From NCBI RefSeq assembly GCF_019679455.1, contig NZ_JAIEZQ010000001.1, forward strand, positions 186,001-250,000: 64,000 nt of DNA, read 5' to 3'. Below are positions 39,068 to 47,648 of this stretch, piece by piece. The stretch is from Nocardioides jiangsuensis. GTDB taxonomy: Bacteria; Actinomycetota; Actinomycetes; Propionibacteriales; Nocardioidaceae. Both the position numbers and the translations under genes were made by a program. The stretch's first letter is position 1. Each line of letters opens with the position of its first letter. Under the pieces are notes generated by a model. The model was not told where the DNA came from and searched no databases. It was given only the letters and a program-made list of their open reading frames with translations.

Positions 39068-39995
39068 GTCCGAGCCGGTCCCCGGGCTCGCCACCGGCCG
39101 GTACCGCCGACGCGCCGGGACGGCCGCCGCCGTCATCGATGCCGAACCGGCTCCGCACCCGCCGGGCCCAGGGTTCCTCGGCCCGGTCGAGCTCGGCGGC
39201 GACGACGGTCGAGGCGACGATGATCATCGACACGGTCAGGAGCCACCCGACCAGCGCCAGGGTGACCCCGAAGAGGCCGTACCGCTCGCTGTAGCTCTCC
39301 ATCAACCTCGGCATGGAGACCGTCGAGACCACCCCGTACACGCTGGCGCAGACGCTGGTGAGCAGCCCGGCCGGGAGCAGTCGCCGCCACGCGACCCGGC
39401 GGTCAAGCAGCAGCCACGGGATCGACGTCCACAGCAGGATGCCCGCCAACGCGGACAGCACGGGGCCGAACAGGCTGTCGAACGGCAGCCCGCGCACGAG
39501 GGTGCGCGCGAGGGACAGCAGCAGGACCTCGAGCAGCAGGGCGGCCAGACCGAGCGCCGCGTTCAGCGAGCCCCGCACCCCCTGCAGCGGGTCGAGCCGC
39601 CACGCGTCGAGGTACATCCGCTGCATCCGCCGGGCGAGTGAGAGCCCCGAGAAGACGAGCAGCACCACGCTCAGCACCCCGGTGGTGCTGTCGGTGGAGT
39701 GCGCGAACAGGGTCCGGACCGCGGTCGCGGCGTCGCCCGCCAGGTCGAAGCGGCTGATCAGGCCCTCGGCGACGGTGTCCTCGTCCCCCGTCGGAGCGAA
39801 CGCCGAGGTCAGGATGAACAGGGGGATCAGTGCGGTGAAGGCCTGCGAGGCGATCACCATCGCCCGGTCGATCCCGGCAAGGTCGACGAAGGACGCGGCA
39901 CACCGGCCGACGAAGGTCCTCTCGAGCCGGCGGACGACGGCCGCGAGGTGGGGAACGGTCAGCGTTCTGCCCTCCGGGTGCGCCGTTGTGAGCAT
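39051..39995 (-). CDS. YihY/BrkB family membrane protein
   Basis: 314-residue protein of the YihY (formerly 'RNase BN'/BrkB) family with six predicted helices: MVIASQAFTALIPLFILTSAF, TGVLSVVLLVFSGLSLARRM, then LLPAGLLTSVCASVYGVVST and FGVTLALVGWLLTVSMIIVAS. No nuclease function is established for the family. It lies 50 bp downstream of the SHOCT gene and is likely in its operon. Start at 39995 (ATG) is the only plausible one. Confidence 0.85.
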   Translation of the reverse strand: MLTTAHPEGRTLTVPHLAAVVRRLERTFVGRCAASFVDLAGIDRAMVIASQAFTALIPLFILTSAFAPTGDEDTVAEGLISRFDLAGDAATAVRTLFAHSTDSTTGVLSVVLLVFSGLSLARRMQRMYLDAWRLDPLQGVRGSLNAALGLAALLLEVLLLSLARTLVRGLPFDSLFGPVLSALAGILLWTSIPWLLLDRRVAWRRLLPAGLLTSVCASVYGVVSTVSMPRLMESYSERYGLFGVTLALVGWLLTVSMIIVASTVVAAELDRAEEPWARRVRSRFGIDDGGGRPGASAVPAGGEPGDRLGLPPQG

Positions 39996-40045
39996 GCCCC
40001 GGGGCCGGGCGGGCGTGCCGCCTCGGCCGCGGGCGCCAGGGAGCG

Positions 40046-40423
40046 TCAGACCAGAGCCTTGTCCTTGAGCCGCTCGAACTCGGTCTGGTTGATGACGCCG
40101 GCGTCGAGCATCGCCCGGGCCTGCGCGATCTGGTCGGCCGGCGTGGCCTTGCCCGCGACCTCGCGAATGTAGGCGTCCTGCTGCTGCTTCACCGCCTGCG
40201 CGGTCTGCGCGGACCGCTCGGACATGCCCTTGCCCCGGACGATCAGGTAGACGAGCGAGGTGATCAGCGGCAGGAAGATCAGGGCGACGATCCAGACCGC
40301 CTTCATGACTCCGGACTCCTCCCGGTCACGGAAGAGGTCGGTGATGATCGAGAACATCACCATGAGGTACGCCACGAAGGCGAAGGTGATGAAGATGAAC
40401 CACACAATGTCCCAGAACGACAT
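40046..40423 (-). CDS. SHOCT domain membrane protein (PLDc_N-like)
   Basis: 125 residues. Two membrane helices (IVWFIFITFAFVAYLMVMFS and AVWIVALIFLPLITSLVYLI), the second in a PLDc_N-like context ending LIVRGKGM, then a coiled linker and a C-terminal SHOCT domain (ADQIAQARAMLDAGVINQTEFERLKDKAL). ATG at 40423 follows AAAGGA. GGATGA box 69 nt upstream. Likely co-transcribed with the BrkB gene. Confidence 0.88.
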   Translation of the reverse strand: MSFWDIVWFIFITFAFVAYLMVMFSIITDLFRDREESGVMKAVWIVALIFLPLITSLVYLIVRGKGMSERSAQTAQAVKQQQDAYIREVAGKATPADQIAQARAMLDAGVINQTEFERLKDKALV

Positions 40424-40491
40424 CCCAGATTCCTTTCGTGTGACGAGAGACCCCCGTAACCGAAGTCTCGCCTTATGCCCGCACGGCCGCC

Positions 40492-40508
40492 TCATCTCCA
40501 GCGGATGA
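40492..40508 (-). promoter_or_regulatory. GGATGA inverted-repeat box upstream of SHOCT/BrkB unit
   Basis: Plus-strand reading: TCATCT, 5 nt, GGATGA (one mismatch). 69 nt before the ATG at 40423 and 18 nt past the upstream lipoprotein stop. Confidence 0.55.
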
Positions 40509-40525
40509 CTCCACGGGCACGAAGG

Positions 40526-40930
40526 TCAGCAGCTGTCGGCCACGGCCGAGCCGAGCTCCTGGACCGCGGTGCCGAGGGCGCTGAGGTCACCGCGGACGTC
40601 GGCCAGAGCGGCGGCCGAGGGCGTCTCCGCGGTCGTCTTGATGCCCTCCCTCAGCTCGGTGGCGCGGGAGCGCACCTGGCTGATCTGCTCGGAGTACTCG
40701 TCCTGCGCGTCCTCGCTGAGCTGGTCGAGCTCGCTGCGCATCGTCTGCAGCTCGGTCGTGATGGCGTCGAGCCCGTTCTCGCCGAGGTTCGCGGACTGGA
40801 GGTTGTCGAGGGAGGCGCGCAGGGCGTCGACGTCGTCGCAGACCGCGGGCGAGTCGCCGCAGGCCGTGAGGCCCGCCGCGAGGGCGAGCAGGCAGGACAG
40901 GGCGGCCGTCGTACGTCGAGCTCGTGTCAT
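40526..40930 (-). CDS. small helical lipoprotein
   Basis: 134 residues. Signal peptide with lipobox LTAC (C24), then a predicted all-helical exported domain (VDALRASLDNLQSANLGENG ... LRSELDQ-type heptads) with two further cysteines (C31 and the C-terminal C134) that could form a disulfide. No family recognised. ATG at 40930. The upstream region holds a weak box. Confidence 0.8.
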   Translation of the reverse strand: MTRARRTTAALSCLLALAAGLTACGDSPAVCDDVDALRASLDNLQSANLGENGLDAITTELQTMRSELDQLSEDAQDEYSEQISQVRSRATELREGIKTTAETPSAAALADVRGDLSALGTAVQELGSAVADSC

Positions 40931-40966
40931 GGGAGCCAGGCTGCGCGGTGGACCAGACATCCCGCA

Positions 40967-40983
40967 TCCCCCTCGGAGGACGA
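40967..40983 (-). promoter_or_regulatory. weak GGATGA-type box upstream of lipoprotein gene
   Basis: Plus-strand reading: TCCCCC, 5 nt, GGACGA; an additional CATCCC lies at 40958. Only 37 nt from the lipoprotein ATG, so less like the others. Confidence 0.3.
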
Positions 40984-40995
40984 GTGGTGCCGGCG

Positions 40996-41628
40996 CTACG
41001 CGGTCACGATCGAGTTGACCTGCATCACCACGAACAGCGCGATGACGGCCTCGCTGACCACCCACGCGTTCGTCTGCATCCAGTCGCGCGTCGCAGGCAG
41101 CACGGTGTCGGCACGCCTGCCCATCAGCAGCAGGACCAGGAGCGGGGAGCCGATCAGCAGCGCCGTGAGGCCCAGGAACCCGGCGGAGTGCCACAGCGCG
41201 AGGTCGTGGCCGGCGAGGTACGCGCCCACCGTGAACTCCATCATGATGTCGGTCGGCATCAGCAGGAACAGCAACAGTCCCAGCCGGAAGGCGCCGCCGG
41301 GGGACTCCCCCTGGAGCTTGCTCATCCACGCGGGCGGGTCCGACGTCTTCCGTCCGGTGAAGACCATCACCGCCGCGGCCAGCAGCACGACCAGGAGCAC
41401 CCAGTCCACCGCCGTGTGCGAGGCTCCCCCGCCGGCCGCGAGCCCGAGTGCCCGAGCGAGGAAGAAGAACAGGCAGGTGTTGAACACCGCGGCCAGCATC
41501 GCGCCGCCGACGTACCCGGACGAGTTCGCCCGGGGCCGAACGCTCGTGGCGAGCATGATGGCCGTGATGATCTGGGGTCCCGCGACCATCACGACCGCCA
41601 GCGGCAGCACCTTCAGAAAGTCCGTCAT
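40996..41628 (-). CDS. GAP family (Sap-like) membrane transporter
   Basis: 210 residues with six helices. VLPLAVVMVAGPQIITAIML at the N-terminus and WMSKLQGESPGGAFRLGLLL are typical of the GAP (Sap, sulfolipid-1-addressing protein) family, related to LysE exporters and linked in mycobacteria to glycolipid export. ATG at 41628 behind GAGGTGG. GGATGA box 83 nt upstream, shared with the divergent DUF2252 gene. Confidence 0.87.
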   Translation of the reverse strand: MTDFLKVLPLAVVMVAGPQIITAIMLATSVRPRANSSGYVGGAMLAAVFNTCLFFFLARALGLAAGGGASHTAVDWVLLVVLLAAAVMVFTGRKTSDPPAWMSKLQGESPGGAFRLGLLLFLLMPTDIMMEFTVGAYLAGHDLALWHSAGFLGLTALLIGSPLLVLLLMGRRADTVLPATRDWMQTNAWVVSEAVIALFVVMQVNSIVTA

Positions 41629-41710
41629 CGGCCACCTCGCAGGGCACCTCGGCAGGGCACGTCGGCAGCGCCCGCGTCGTCGACCCTGACCGCACGCGGG
41701 GGACGGCGCA

Positions 41711-41727
41711 TCATCCACCCCGGACGA
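41711..41727. promoter_or_regulatory. GGATGA inverted-repeat box between divergent GAP and DUF2252 genes
   Basis: TCATCC, 5 nt, GGACGA; 83 nt from the GAP ATG and 94 nt from the DUF2252 ATG. A second, weaker copy (TCACCC ... GGGGATGC, 41770-41789) lies closer to DUF2252 and breaks the 5-nt spacing. Confidence 0.55.
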
Positions 41728-41820
41728 GTGCGCGGCGCCACGCGTCACGGGCCGGGCCTGCACGCCGGTTCACCCCGGACGGGGGATGCGCCCCCTCCCC
41801 CGGACCAGTTGGGTGAGGCC

Positions 41821-43269
41821 ATGATGACCGAGAAAGTCACCCACCCCTCGGCTGCCGAGACGCGCGCGCGTCTGGGCGCCCAGATGCGCACCCGCGTCCC
41901 CGCCGAGACCCACGCGGAGCTCAACACGACCGGTCGCCCCGACCCGGTCCAGGTGCTGGCCGACGAGACCCCGTCGCGCCTCCAGGAGCTGGTGCCGCTG
42001 CGCCACAGCCGCATGCTCACCTCGCCGTTCGCCTTCTTCCGGGGCGGCGCCGGGGTGATGGCGGGCGACCTGGCCCGCCAGCCCAACACCGGTCTCACCG
42101 CCCAGCTGTGCGGCGACGCGCACCTGTCGAACTTCGGCATGTTCGCCTCCCCCGAACGGCACCTCCTCTTCGACGTCAACGACTTCGACGAGACCCTGCC
42201 CGGCCCGTGGGAGTGGGACGTCAAGCGGCTGGCGGCGAGCCTGGCCGTCGCCGCCCGGCAGAACGGATACGCGGACAAGCAGGCCCGCAAGATCGTGCTC
42301 GCCGCCGTACGTCGCTACCAGCTCGCGATGCACGCCTTCGCCGAGCTCGGGAACCTCGCCGTCTGGTACGCACGGGTCGACGTGGACGAGCTGCAGGCCG
42401 AGCTCGGTGCGGACCTCTCGAAGACGATGTCCAAGCGGCTCGACCGCACGGTCAAGAAGGCCCGGGGCCGGGACCACCTCCGCTCCCTGAACAAGCTGAC
42501 CGCGGTCGTCGACGGCCGGCGCCGCTTCGTCGCGGACCCCCCGTTGCTCGTTCCCCTCTCCCAGGTCGTGACGGACCGGTCGGAGGAGGAGGCGGCCGCC
42601 CAGGTGAAGGGCATGGTCCGGCAGTACTCCGGCACGCTCCCGCCCGGCCCGCGCGAGCTGGTCCGCTCCTACGACTTCGTGGACATGGCCCGCAAGGTGG
42701 TCGGGGTCGGCAGTGTGGGCACCCGGTGCTGGGTGATCCTGCTGATCGGACGCGACGAGAACGACCCCCTCTTCCTCCAGGTCAAGGAGGCCGGGGCCTC
42801 GGCGCTGGCGCCGTTCCTGCCCCGGGCGAACTCGGGGAGCCAGGGCGTGCGGGTGGTGACCGGCCAGCGGATCATGCAGGCCACCAGCGACATCTTCCTC
42901 GGCTCCCAGACCGTCGTCGGGATCGACGGCGTCAGCCGGGACTTCTACCTCCGCCAGCTCCAGGACTGGAAGGGCTCCCTGCCGGTCGAGGCGATGATCC
43001 CGAAGGGGATGCGGCTGTACGGCGAGCTCTGCGCCTGGACCCTGGCCCGGGCCCACGCCCGTTCGGGGGACCGGATCGCGATCGCCTCCTACCTCGGCCA
43101 CGACGACGCCTTCGCCCACGCCGTCGAGGCCTTCGCGCAGGCCTATGCGGACCTCAACGAGCAGGACTACGCGCGGTTCGCCGCCGTCGCCCGCCGCGAC
43201 CTCTTCCTCGGCCGTCCACACCCCGACGCACCGTCCGACGCGACGCCGGAGCCGCTGACCCAGTCCTGA
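41821..43269 (+). CDS. DUF2252 family protein 1
   Basis: 482-residue cytoplasmic protein with a kinase-like (aminoglycoside phosphotransferase) signature: SPFAFFRGGAGVMAGDLA, CGDAHLSNFGMF and LLFDVNDFDETLPGPWEWD. The HxxN and DVNDFD motifs correspond to the catalytic loop and metal site of APH-like kinases; activity of DUF2252 is unproven. ATG-ATG at 41821; the long frame before it is antisense. A paralogue lies at 57160-58476 with low identity. Confidence 0.88.
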   Translation: MMTEKVTHPSAAETRARLGAQMRTRVPAETHAELNTTGRPDPVQVLADETPSRLQELVPLRHSRMLTSPFAFFRGGAGVMAGDLARQPNTGLTAQLCGDAHLSNFGMFASPERHLLFDVNDFDETLPGPWEWDVKRLAASLAVAARQNGYADKQARKIVLAAVRRYQLAMHAFAELGNLAVWYARVDVDELQAELGADLSKTMSKRLDRTVKKARGRDHLRSLNKLTAVVDGRRRFVADPPLLVPLSQVVTDRSEEEAAAQVKGMVRQYSGTLPPGPRELVRSYDFVDMARKVVGVGSVGTRCWVILLIGRDENDPLFLQVKEAGASALAPFLPRANSGSQGVRVVTGQRIMQATSDIFLGSQTVVGIDGVSRDFYLRQLQDWKGSLPVEAMIPKGMRLYGELCAWTLARAHARSGDRIAIASYLGHDDAFAHAVEAFAQAYADLNEQDYARFAAVARRDLFLGRPHPDAPSDATPEPLTQS

Positions 43270-43374
43270 AGCCGCGGCCGACACGGCCGGCCAAACCCTT
43301 GCCGTCTCTCCCCAACTCGGACATTCTGACCGGGAACTACTCGGCTCCAGCACGTCCACTTCTCGGGAGACGGC

Positions 43375-44682
43375 ATGACAGAGACCCGGACCACCCCTGC
43401 CCGGGGGACCGACGAACGACACCGGCTTCCGGTCAAGACGCTGGTCGCGGCCAGTGTCGGCAACGCGGTCGAGTGGTACGACTGGACGGTCTACGCGACG
43501 TTCTCGATCTACTTCGCCACGCAGATCTTCCCCAAGGAGAACGAGTCGCTGGCGCTGCTCAGCACCTTCGCGACCTACGCCCTCGCCTTCTTCTTCCGTC
43601 CGCTCGGCGGCTACCTGCTCGGCCGCTACGCCGACCTGCGGGGCCGCAAGAAGGCGATGATGCTCACCATCACGCTGATGGCCGGCGGGTCCATGGCGAT
43701 CGCGCTGCTGCCGACGTTCGACCAGGCCGGCTGGCTGGCGCCGATCCTTCTGCTGGCCGCGCGGGTCGCGCAGGGGATGTCCCTCGGCGGTGAGGTCTCC
43801 AACGCCTCGGCGTACCTGGCCGAGATCGCCCCACCGGAGCGGCGCGGCCGCTACTCGGCGTTCTTCTACACCTCGACCGGCAGCGCCGTGCTGCTCGCCT
43901 CGCTGCTCGGCGCCGTCCTCGCCAGCCAGATGAGCGACGACGCGCTGGCGAGCTACGGCTGGCGGATCCCGTTCGTCGTCGGCGGCCTGCTCGGTCTGGT
44001 CGGCCTCTGGCTGCGCCGCGACATGGCCGAGACCGAGCACTTCGAGGAGAGCAAGGAGAAGGCGGAGGCGCTCAAGCACCCGCTGAGGACCACGCTGCGC
44101 GAGCACCCCAAGGCCGTCGCGCAGCTCATCGGCTTCACGATGCTCTCGACGCTCTGCTACTACACGTTCTTCTCGGCGCTGGCGCCGTACGCGGTGAAGT
44201 CCCAGGGCGCCGACGACGGGCAGGTGTTCACCGCGCTGTCGATCGCCACCGCGCTGTTCGTGGTGCTGCAGTACCCCTTCGGCTGGCTCTCGGACCGGTT
44301 CGGCCGCAAGCCGCAGATGCTCGTGTGGACCGCCGGGATCGCCGTGCTGATCGTCCCGCTGTCGACGGTGGTCTCCCCCGGCGTCGGCATGGGCGGGCTG
44401 CTGCTGGTGTTCTGCACCGGGCTCGGGCTCTACAGCCTGCTCAGCTCCATCGCCCCCGCGATCATGAGCGAGCTCTTCCCGACCGAGCTCCGCGGCCTGG
44501 GCATCGGCGCCTGGTACAACCTCACCGTCGCGGTGTTCGGCGGCACCGCGCCGCTGGTGATCCAGGCGCTCAGCGACGCCGGGCACGCGAGCTGGTTCTT
44601 CTGGTACGTCGCCGCCGGGGCTGTGATCGGCTTCCTCACCGTGCTCACCCTGCCGGAGACCAAGGGCTCGGACCTCCGATGA
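43375..44682 (+). CDS. MFS transporter, metabolite:H+ symporter (MHS) family
   Basis: 435 residues, twelve helices. The N-terminal SVGNAVEWYDWTVYATFSIYF, the loop GRYADLRGRKKAM and GWLSDRFGRKPQM mark the MHS group (KgtP, ProP, citrate and dicarboxylate carriers). Substrate not assignable. The stop overlaps the start of an M20 peptidase (ATGA), suggesting import of an acylated or peptide-like compound followed by hydrolysis. Confidence 0.92.
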   Translation: MTETRTTPARGTDERHRLPVKTLVAASVGNAVEWYDWTVYATFSIYFATQIFPKENESLALLSTFATYALAFFFRPLGGYLLGRYADLRGRKKAMMLTITLMAGGSMAIALLPTFDQAGWLAPILLLAARVAQGMSLGGEVSNASAYLAEIAPPERRGRYSAFFYTSTGSAVLLASLLGAVLASQMSDDALASYGWRIPFVVGGLLGLVGLWLRRDMAETEHFEESKEKAEALKHPLRTTLREHPKAVAQLIGFTMLSTLCYYTFFSALAPYAVKSQGADDGQVFTALSIATALFVVLQYPFGWLSDRFGRKPQMLVWTAGIAVLIVPLSTVVSPGVGMGGLLLVFCTGLGLYSLLSSIAPAIMSELFPTELRGLGIGAWYNLTVAVFGGTAPLVIQALSDAGHASWFFWYVAAGAVIGFLTVLTLPETKGSDLR

Positions 44683-45800
44683 CCTCCGAGGCCGTGGCGC
44701 TCCTCGCCGACCTCGTCCGCGCACGGTCGGTCGCGTCCGGGGAGGGCGAGCTCGCCCGCTCCTGCGCCGGTCTGCTGGAGAAGGCGGGGCTCTCCACCGC
44801 CCTGGTCGACTTCGAGGGCGGCCGCGAGCAGCTCGTCGCGAACCTCGGCGACCGGACGGCGCCGCTCACCCTCACCGGGCATCTGGACACGGTGCCGGCC
44901 ACCCCGGCGGACTGGTCGGTGGACCCCTGGTCCGCCGCGCGGGACGGCGACCGGATGGTCGGCCGCGGCACCAGCGACATGAAGTCCGGAGTGGCCGCCG
45001 CGCTCGTGGCGGTCACCCGTCACGGCGGCCGCCCCCACGACTGCCGCGGGGTGCAGGTGGTGCTCACCGCGGGCGAGGAGACCGGCTGCACCGGGGCGCT
45101 CCGGATCCCCCGCACGGCACTGCGCACCGGTGGCCCGCTCGTGGTCGCCGAACCCACCCGGAACCGGCTGGTGCCCGCACACAAGGGGGCGCTGTGGCTG
45201 CGGCTCACCGCAGCGGGCGTGGCGGCTCACGGCTCGGCGCCGGAGCTCGGCGACAACGCCGTGGTGCGGCTGGCCCGGGCCGCGGTCGCGGTCCACGACC
45301 ACGCCGGCTGGCCCGTCCAGGACGGGTTCGGACCGGTGACGGCGAACGTCGGTGTGCTCCGCGGCGGCGTCCAGCCCAACGTCGTACCCGACAGCGCCGA
45401 GATGTACGTCGACCTGCGCACCGTGCCGTCGGTGGACCCGCAGGCGCTGCGTGACCTGGTCGGCTCGCTGGCCGGCCCCGGCGTGACCGTGGCCGACCAC
45501 GTGGACCTGCCGCCGCTGGACACCGCACTCGACGACCCGTTCCTGGCGCTGGTCGCGGAGTCGCTGGAGGCGGTGGGCCTGCCCGCCGAGCCGGCTCCCC
45601 CGGCCCGCTACTTCACCGACGCCTCCGCGCTCGGGCCGCTGCTGGCCGAGCAGGGCTCGAGCGTGCCGACCGTGGTGCTCGGACCCGGCGAGCCCGAGCA
45701 GTGCCACGTCGCCGACGAGTGGTGCTCGGTCAGCCGGGTCGACGAGGCCGTCGCGGTGTACGCCGAGCTGCTCGACCGCTGGTGTGGTCTCGGCCATTGA
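44679..45800 (+). CDS. M20 family metallopeptidase (ArgE/DapE/ACY1 type)
   Basis: 373-residue dinuclear zinc amidohydrolase. Metal and catalytic residues: H and D in LTGHLDTVP, D in GRGTSDMKSG, E-E in TAGEETGCTG, E in VVAEPTRN, and the final H in EQCHVADEW. The dimerisation domain lies around residues 165-275. Close to succinyl-diaminopimelate desuccinylase or N-acyl-amino-acid deacylases. Translationally coupled to the MHS transporter. Confidence 0.92.
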   Translation: MTSEAVALLADLVRARSVASGEGELARSCAGLLEKAGLSTALVDFEGGREQLVANLGDRTAPLTLTGHLDTVPATPADWSVDPWSAARDGDRMVGRGTSDMKSGVAAALVAVTRHGGRPHDCRGVQVVLTAGEETGCTGALRIPRTALRTGGPLVVAEPTRNRLVPAHKGALWLRLTAAGVAAHGSAPELGDNAVVRLARAAVAVHDHAGWPVQDGFGPVTANVGVLRGGVQPNVVPDSAEMYVDLRTVPSVDPQALRDLVGSLAGPGVTVADHVDLPPLDTALDDPFLALVAESLEAVGLPAEPAPPARYFTDASALGPLLAEQGSSVPTVVLGPGEPEQCHVADEWCSVSRVDEAVAVYAELLDRWCGLGH

Positions 45801-45836
45801 CACCCCGTCCCGGCGGACCTCCGGAGCCGCGCGAGG

Positions 45837-45842
45837 TACGTT
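45837..45842 (+). promoter_or_regulatory. -10 element TACGTT of leaderless SGNH gene
   Basis: TANNNT box ending 7 nt before the GTG at 45850, consistent with a leaderless transcript. Confidence 0.5.
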
Positions 45843-45849
45843 CTCGCTC

Positions 45850-46641
45850 GTGAAGATCTGGACCAGGTACGTCGCCCTCGGCGACTCGTTCACCGAGGGC
45901 ATGTCCGACGCCGACCCGTCGCACCCCGACCGCTACGTCGGGTGGGCGGACCGGCTCGCTGCGCTGCTCGACGAGCGGGCCGCGGCGGCCGGACGGGACT
46001 TCGGCTACGCCAACCTCGCCGTGCGTGGCCGGAAGCTCGACGACGTGGTGGGCCGCCAGCTCGACGAAGCGCTGCGGCTCGACCCGGACCTCGTCTCGGT
46101 GGTCGGCGGCGGCAACGACATCCTGCGGCCCCGCGCCGACGTCGACGCCCTCGCCGCACGCCTCGAGCGAGCCGTCGCCACCCTCCGCGCGACGGGCGCC
46201 GACGTGCTGATGGTGACCCCGGTGGACCCGAAGGGTGCCCCGGTGATCAGGCACACCCGTGGCCGGGTGGCGACGTACACCGCGCACATCCACTCGATCG
46301 CCCGCCGGCACGGCGCCTACGTCGTGGACCAGTGGGGCATGACCGCGCTCCAGGACTGGCGGATGTGGGCCGAGGACCGGCTGCACCTGACCGGCGAGGG
46401 ACACCGGCGGGTGGCGCTGCACGCCTTCAGCGTCCTCGGCCACACCCCGGAGGGGACGGACTGGGCGGAACCGCTGCCGGCCGCCGCGTCGCTCCCCCGC
46501 CGCGACGCGGTCCGGGGCCACGTCGAGTGGACGCGCGACCACCTCGGCCCGTGGGTGGTGCGGCGACTGCGCGGCCGGTCGTCGGGCGACCTGGTCCAGC
46601 CCAAGCGGACCGTCCTGGGCCCGGTGCGGCAGCCCGACTGA
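45850..46641 (+). CDS. SGNH/GDSL hydrolase
   Basis: 263-residue esterase/lipase-like protein. Block I is YVALGDSFTEGM (nucleophile Ser), block III VVGGGNDIL supplies the oxyanion Asn, and block V DRLHLTGEGH holds the Asp-His pair. No signal peptide, so it acts inside. GTG at 45850 is chosen because a -10 box ends 7 nt before it and similarity begins there. The preceding peptidase stop is 49 bp upstream. Confidence 0.9.
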   Translation: MKIWTRYVALGDSFTEGMSDADPSHPDRYVGWADRLAALLDERAAAAGRDFGYANLAVRGRKLDDVVGRQLDEALRLDPDLVSVVGGGNDILRPRADVDALAARLERAVATLRATGADVLMVTPVDPKGAPVIRHTRGRVATYTAHIHSIARRHGAYVVDQWGMTALQDWRMWAEDRLHLTGEGHRRVALHAFSVLGHTPEGTDWAEPLPAAASLPRRDAVRGHVEWTRDHLGPWVVRRLRGRSSGDLVQPKRTVLGPVRQPD

Positions 46642-46816
46642 CCCCGTTCTCCCGGCACGGCCGCGCCGCGTCAGCGCATCGAACCCCTGCGGTGGCAGGC
46701 AGCGCGTGCGGGCGCGTGGATCGGGCACCGCGCCGTGGCCGGTACGGCGCCCTGCGGCGTGGACTAACCTGACACCTCGTGCCCCGCCGTGGGCGGACCG
46801 CGAGAGGCGGACCGTG

Positions 46817-47635
46817 ATGACCGATGACGCCGCCGAGCCGGGCCGCGACACCCACCCCTTCCGGGTGGCGTTCGCCCCCGGGGTGACCCCCGGGAAGTGG
46901 GCGCGGACCTGGGAGCAGCGGCTGCCCGGCACCCCGCTCGAGCTCCTGCCGACCCCTGCCGAGGACCAGCTCGGGGTGCTGTACGACGGGCGCGCCGACA
47001 TGAGCTTCGTCCGGCTACCGGTGGACCGCGAGGGGCTGAGCCTGATCCCGCTCTACCACGAGGTCCCGGTGGTCGTCGTCCCCACGGACCACGTCGTCGC
47101 GGCGTTCGAGGAGGTGTCGGTCGAGGACCTCGCCGACGAGCACCTGCTGCAGGACCCCGACGACGTCCCCGAGTGGCGTGACGTGGCCACCGAGCTCCGC
47201 GACGGCAGCCGGCTGCCGCTCCCGGACATGACGCTGCGCGAGGCGGTCGAGGTGGTCGCGAGCGGCGGCGGGATCGTGGTCGTGCCGATGTCGCTGGCCC
47301 GGCTGCACCACCGCAAGGACGTCACCTACCGGCCGGTGACCGGTGTCGCCGAGTCGCAGGTCGGCCTGGCCTGGCCCGCGGACGCGACGGACGAGCGCAT
47401 CGACACGTTCATCGGCATCGTCCGCGGACGCACCGAGCGCAGCTCCCGCGCCGCGGAGCCCGCCGCACCGACGGACCGGGCGTCGAGCGGCAAGGCCGCC
47501 GCGAGGGGCGGCGGGACCAAGGGCGGGAAGGCGGGCGGGAGGTCGGCCCGGCAGACCGGCTCCCGGTCTGCCGGCAAGCGCCCCGCCGGCGGAGGCCGCA
47601 GCGGTCGCGGCGGCCGGCGCGCCGGGGGCCGCTGA
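46817..47635 (+). CDS. LysR-type effector domain without HTH, with long basic tail
   Basis: 272 residues. Residues 15-200 match the periplasmic-binding-like effector domain of LysR regulators (FRVAFAPGVTPGKW, LPLYHEVPVVVVPTDH-like segment, VVASGGGIVVVPMSLARL), but the N-terminal HTH is absent. Residues about 205-272 form a Gly/Ala/Ser/Arg/Lys tail (e.g. GKAAARGGGTKGGKAGGRS) resembling the basic tails of actinobacterial nucleoid proteins. It may bind DNA or RNA through the tail. ATG at 46817 follows GAGAGGCGG; -10 candidate TAACCT near 46764. Confidence 0.8.
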   Translation: MTDDAAEPGRDTHPFRVAFAPGVTPGKWARTWEQRLPGTPLELLPTPAEDQLGVLYDGRADMSFVRLPVDREGLSLIPLYHEVPVVVVPTDHVVAAFEEVSVEDLADEHLLQDPDDVPEWRDVATELRDGSRLPLPDMTLREAVEVVASGGGIVVVPMSLARLHHRKDVTYRPVTGVAESQVGLAWPADATDERIDTFIGIVRGRTERSSRAAEPAAPTDRASSGKAAARGGGTKGGKAGGRSARQTGSRSAGKRPAGGGRSGRGGRRAGGR

Positions 47636-47648
47636 CCCGGGCGACCGG

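Noticed and set aside
43276-43290. CGGCCG-ACA-CGGCCG hairpin after DUF2252 as terminator
   Set aside because: Short stem of a type very common by chance at this GC content; no supporting context.
41770-44724. 984-codon minus-strand open frame opposite DUF2252 and the MHS transporter
   Set aside because: Antisense to two well-supported genes; low-complexity Glu/Gly/Arg/His sequence.
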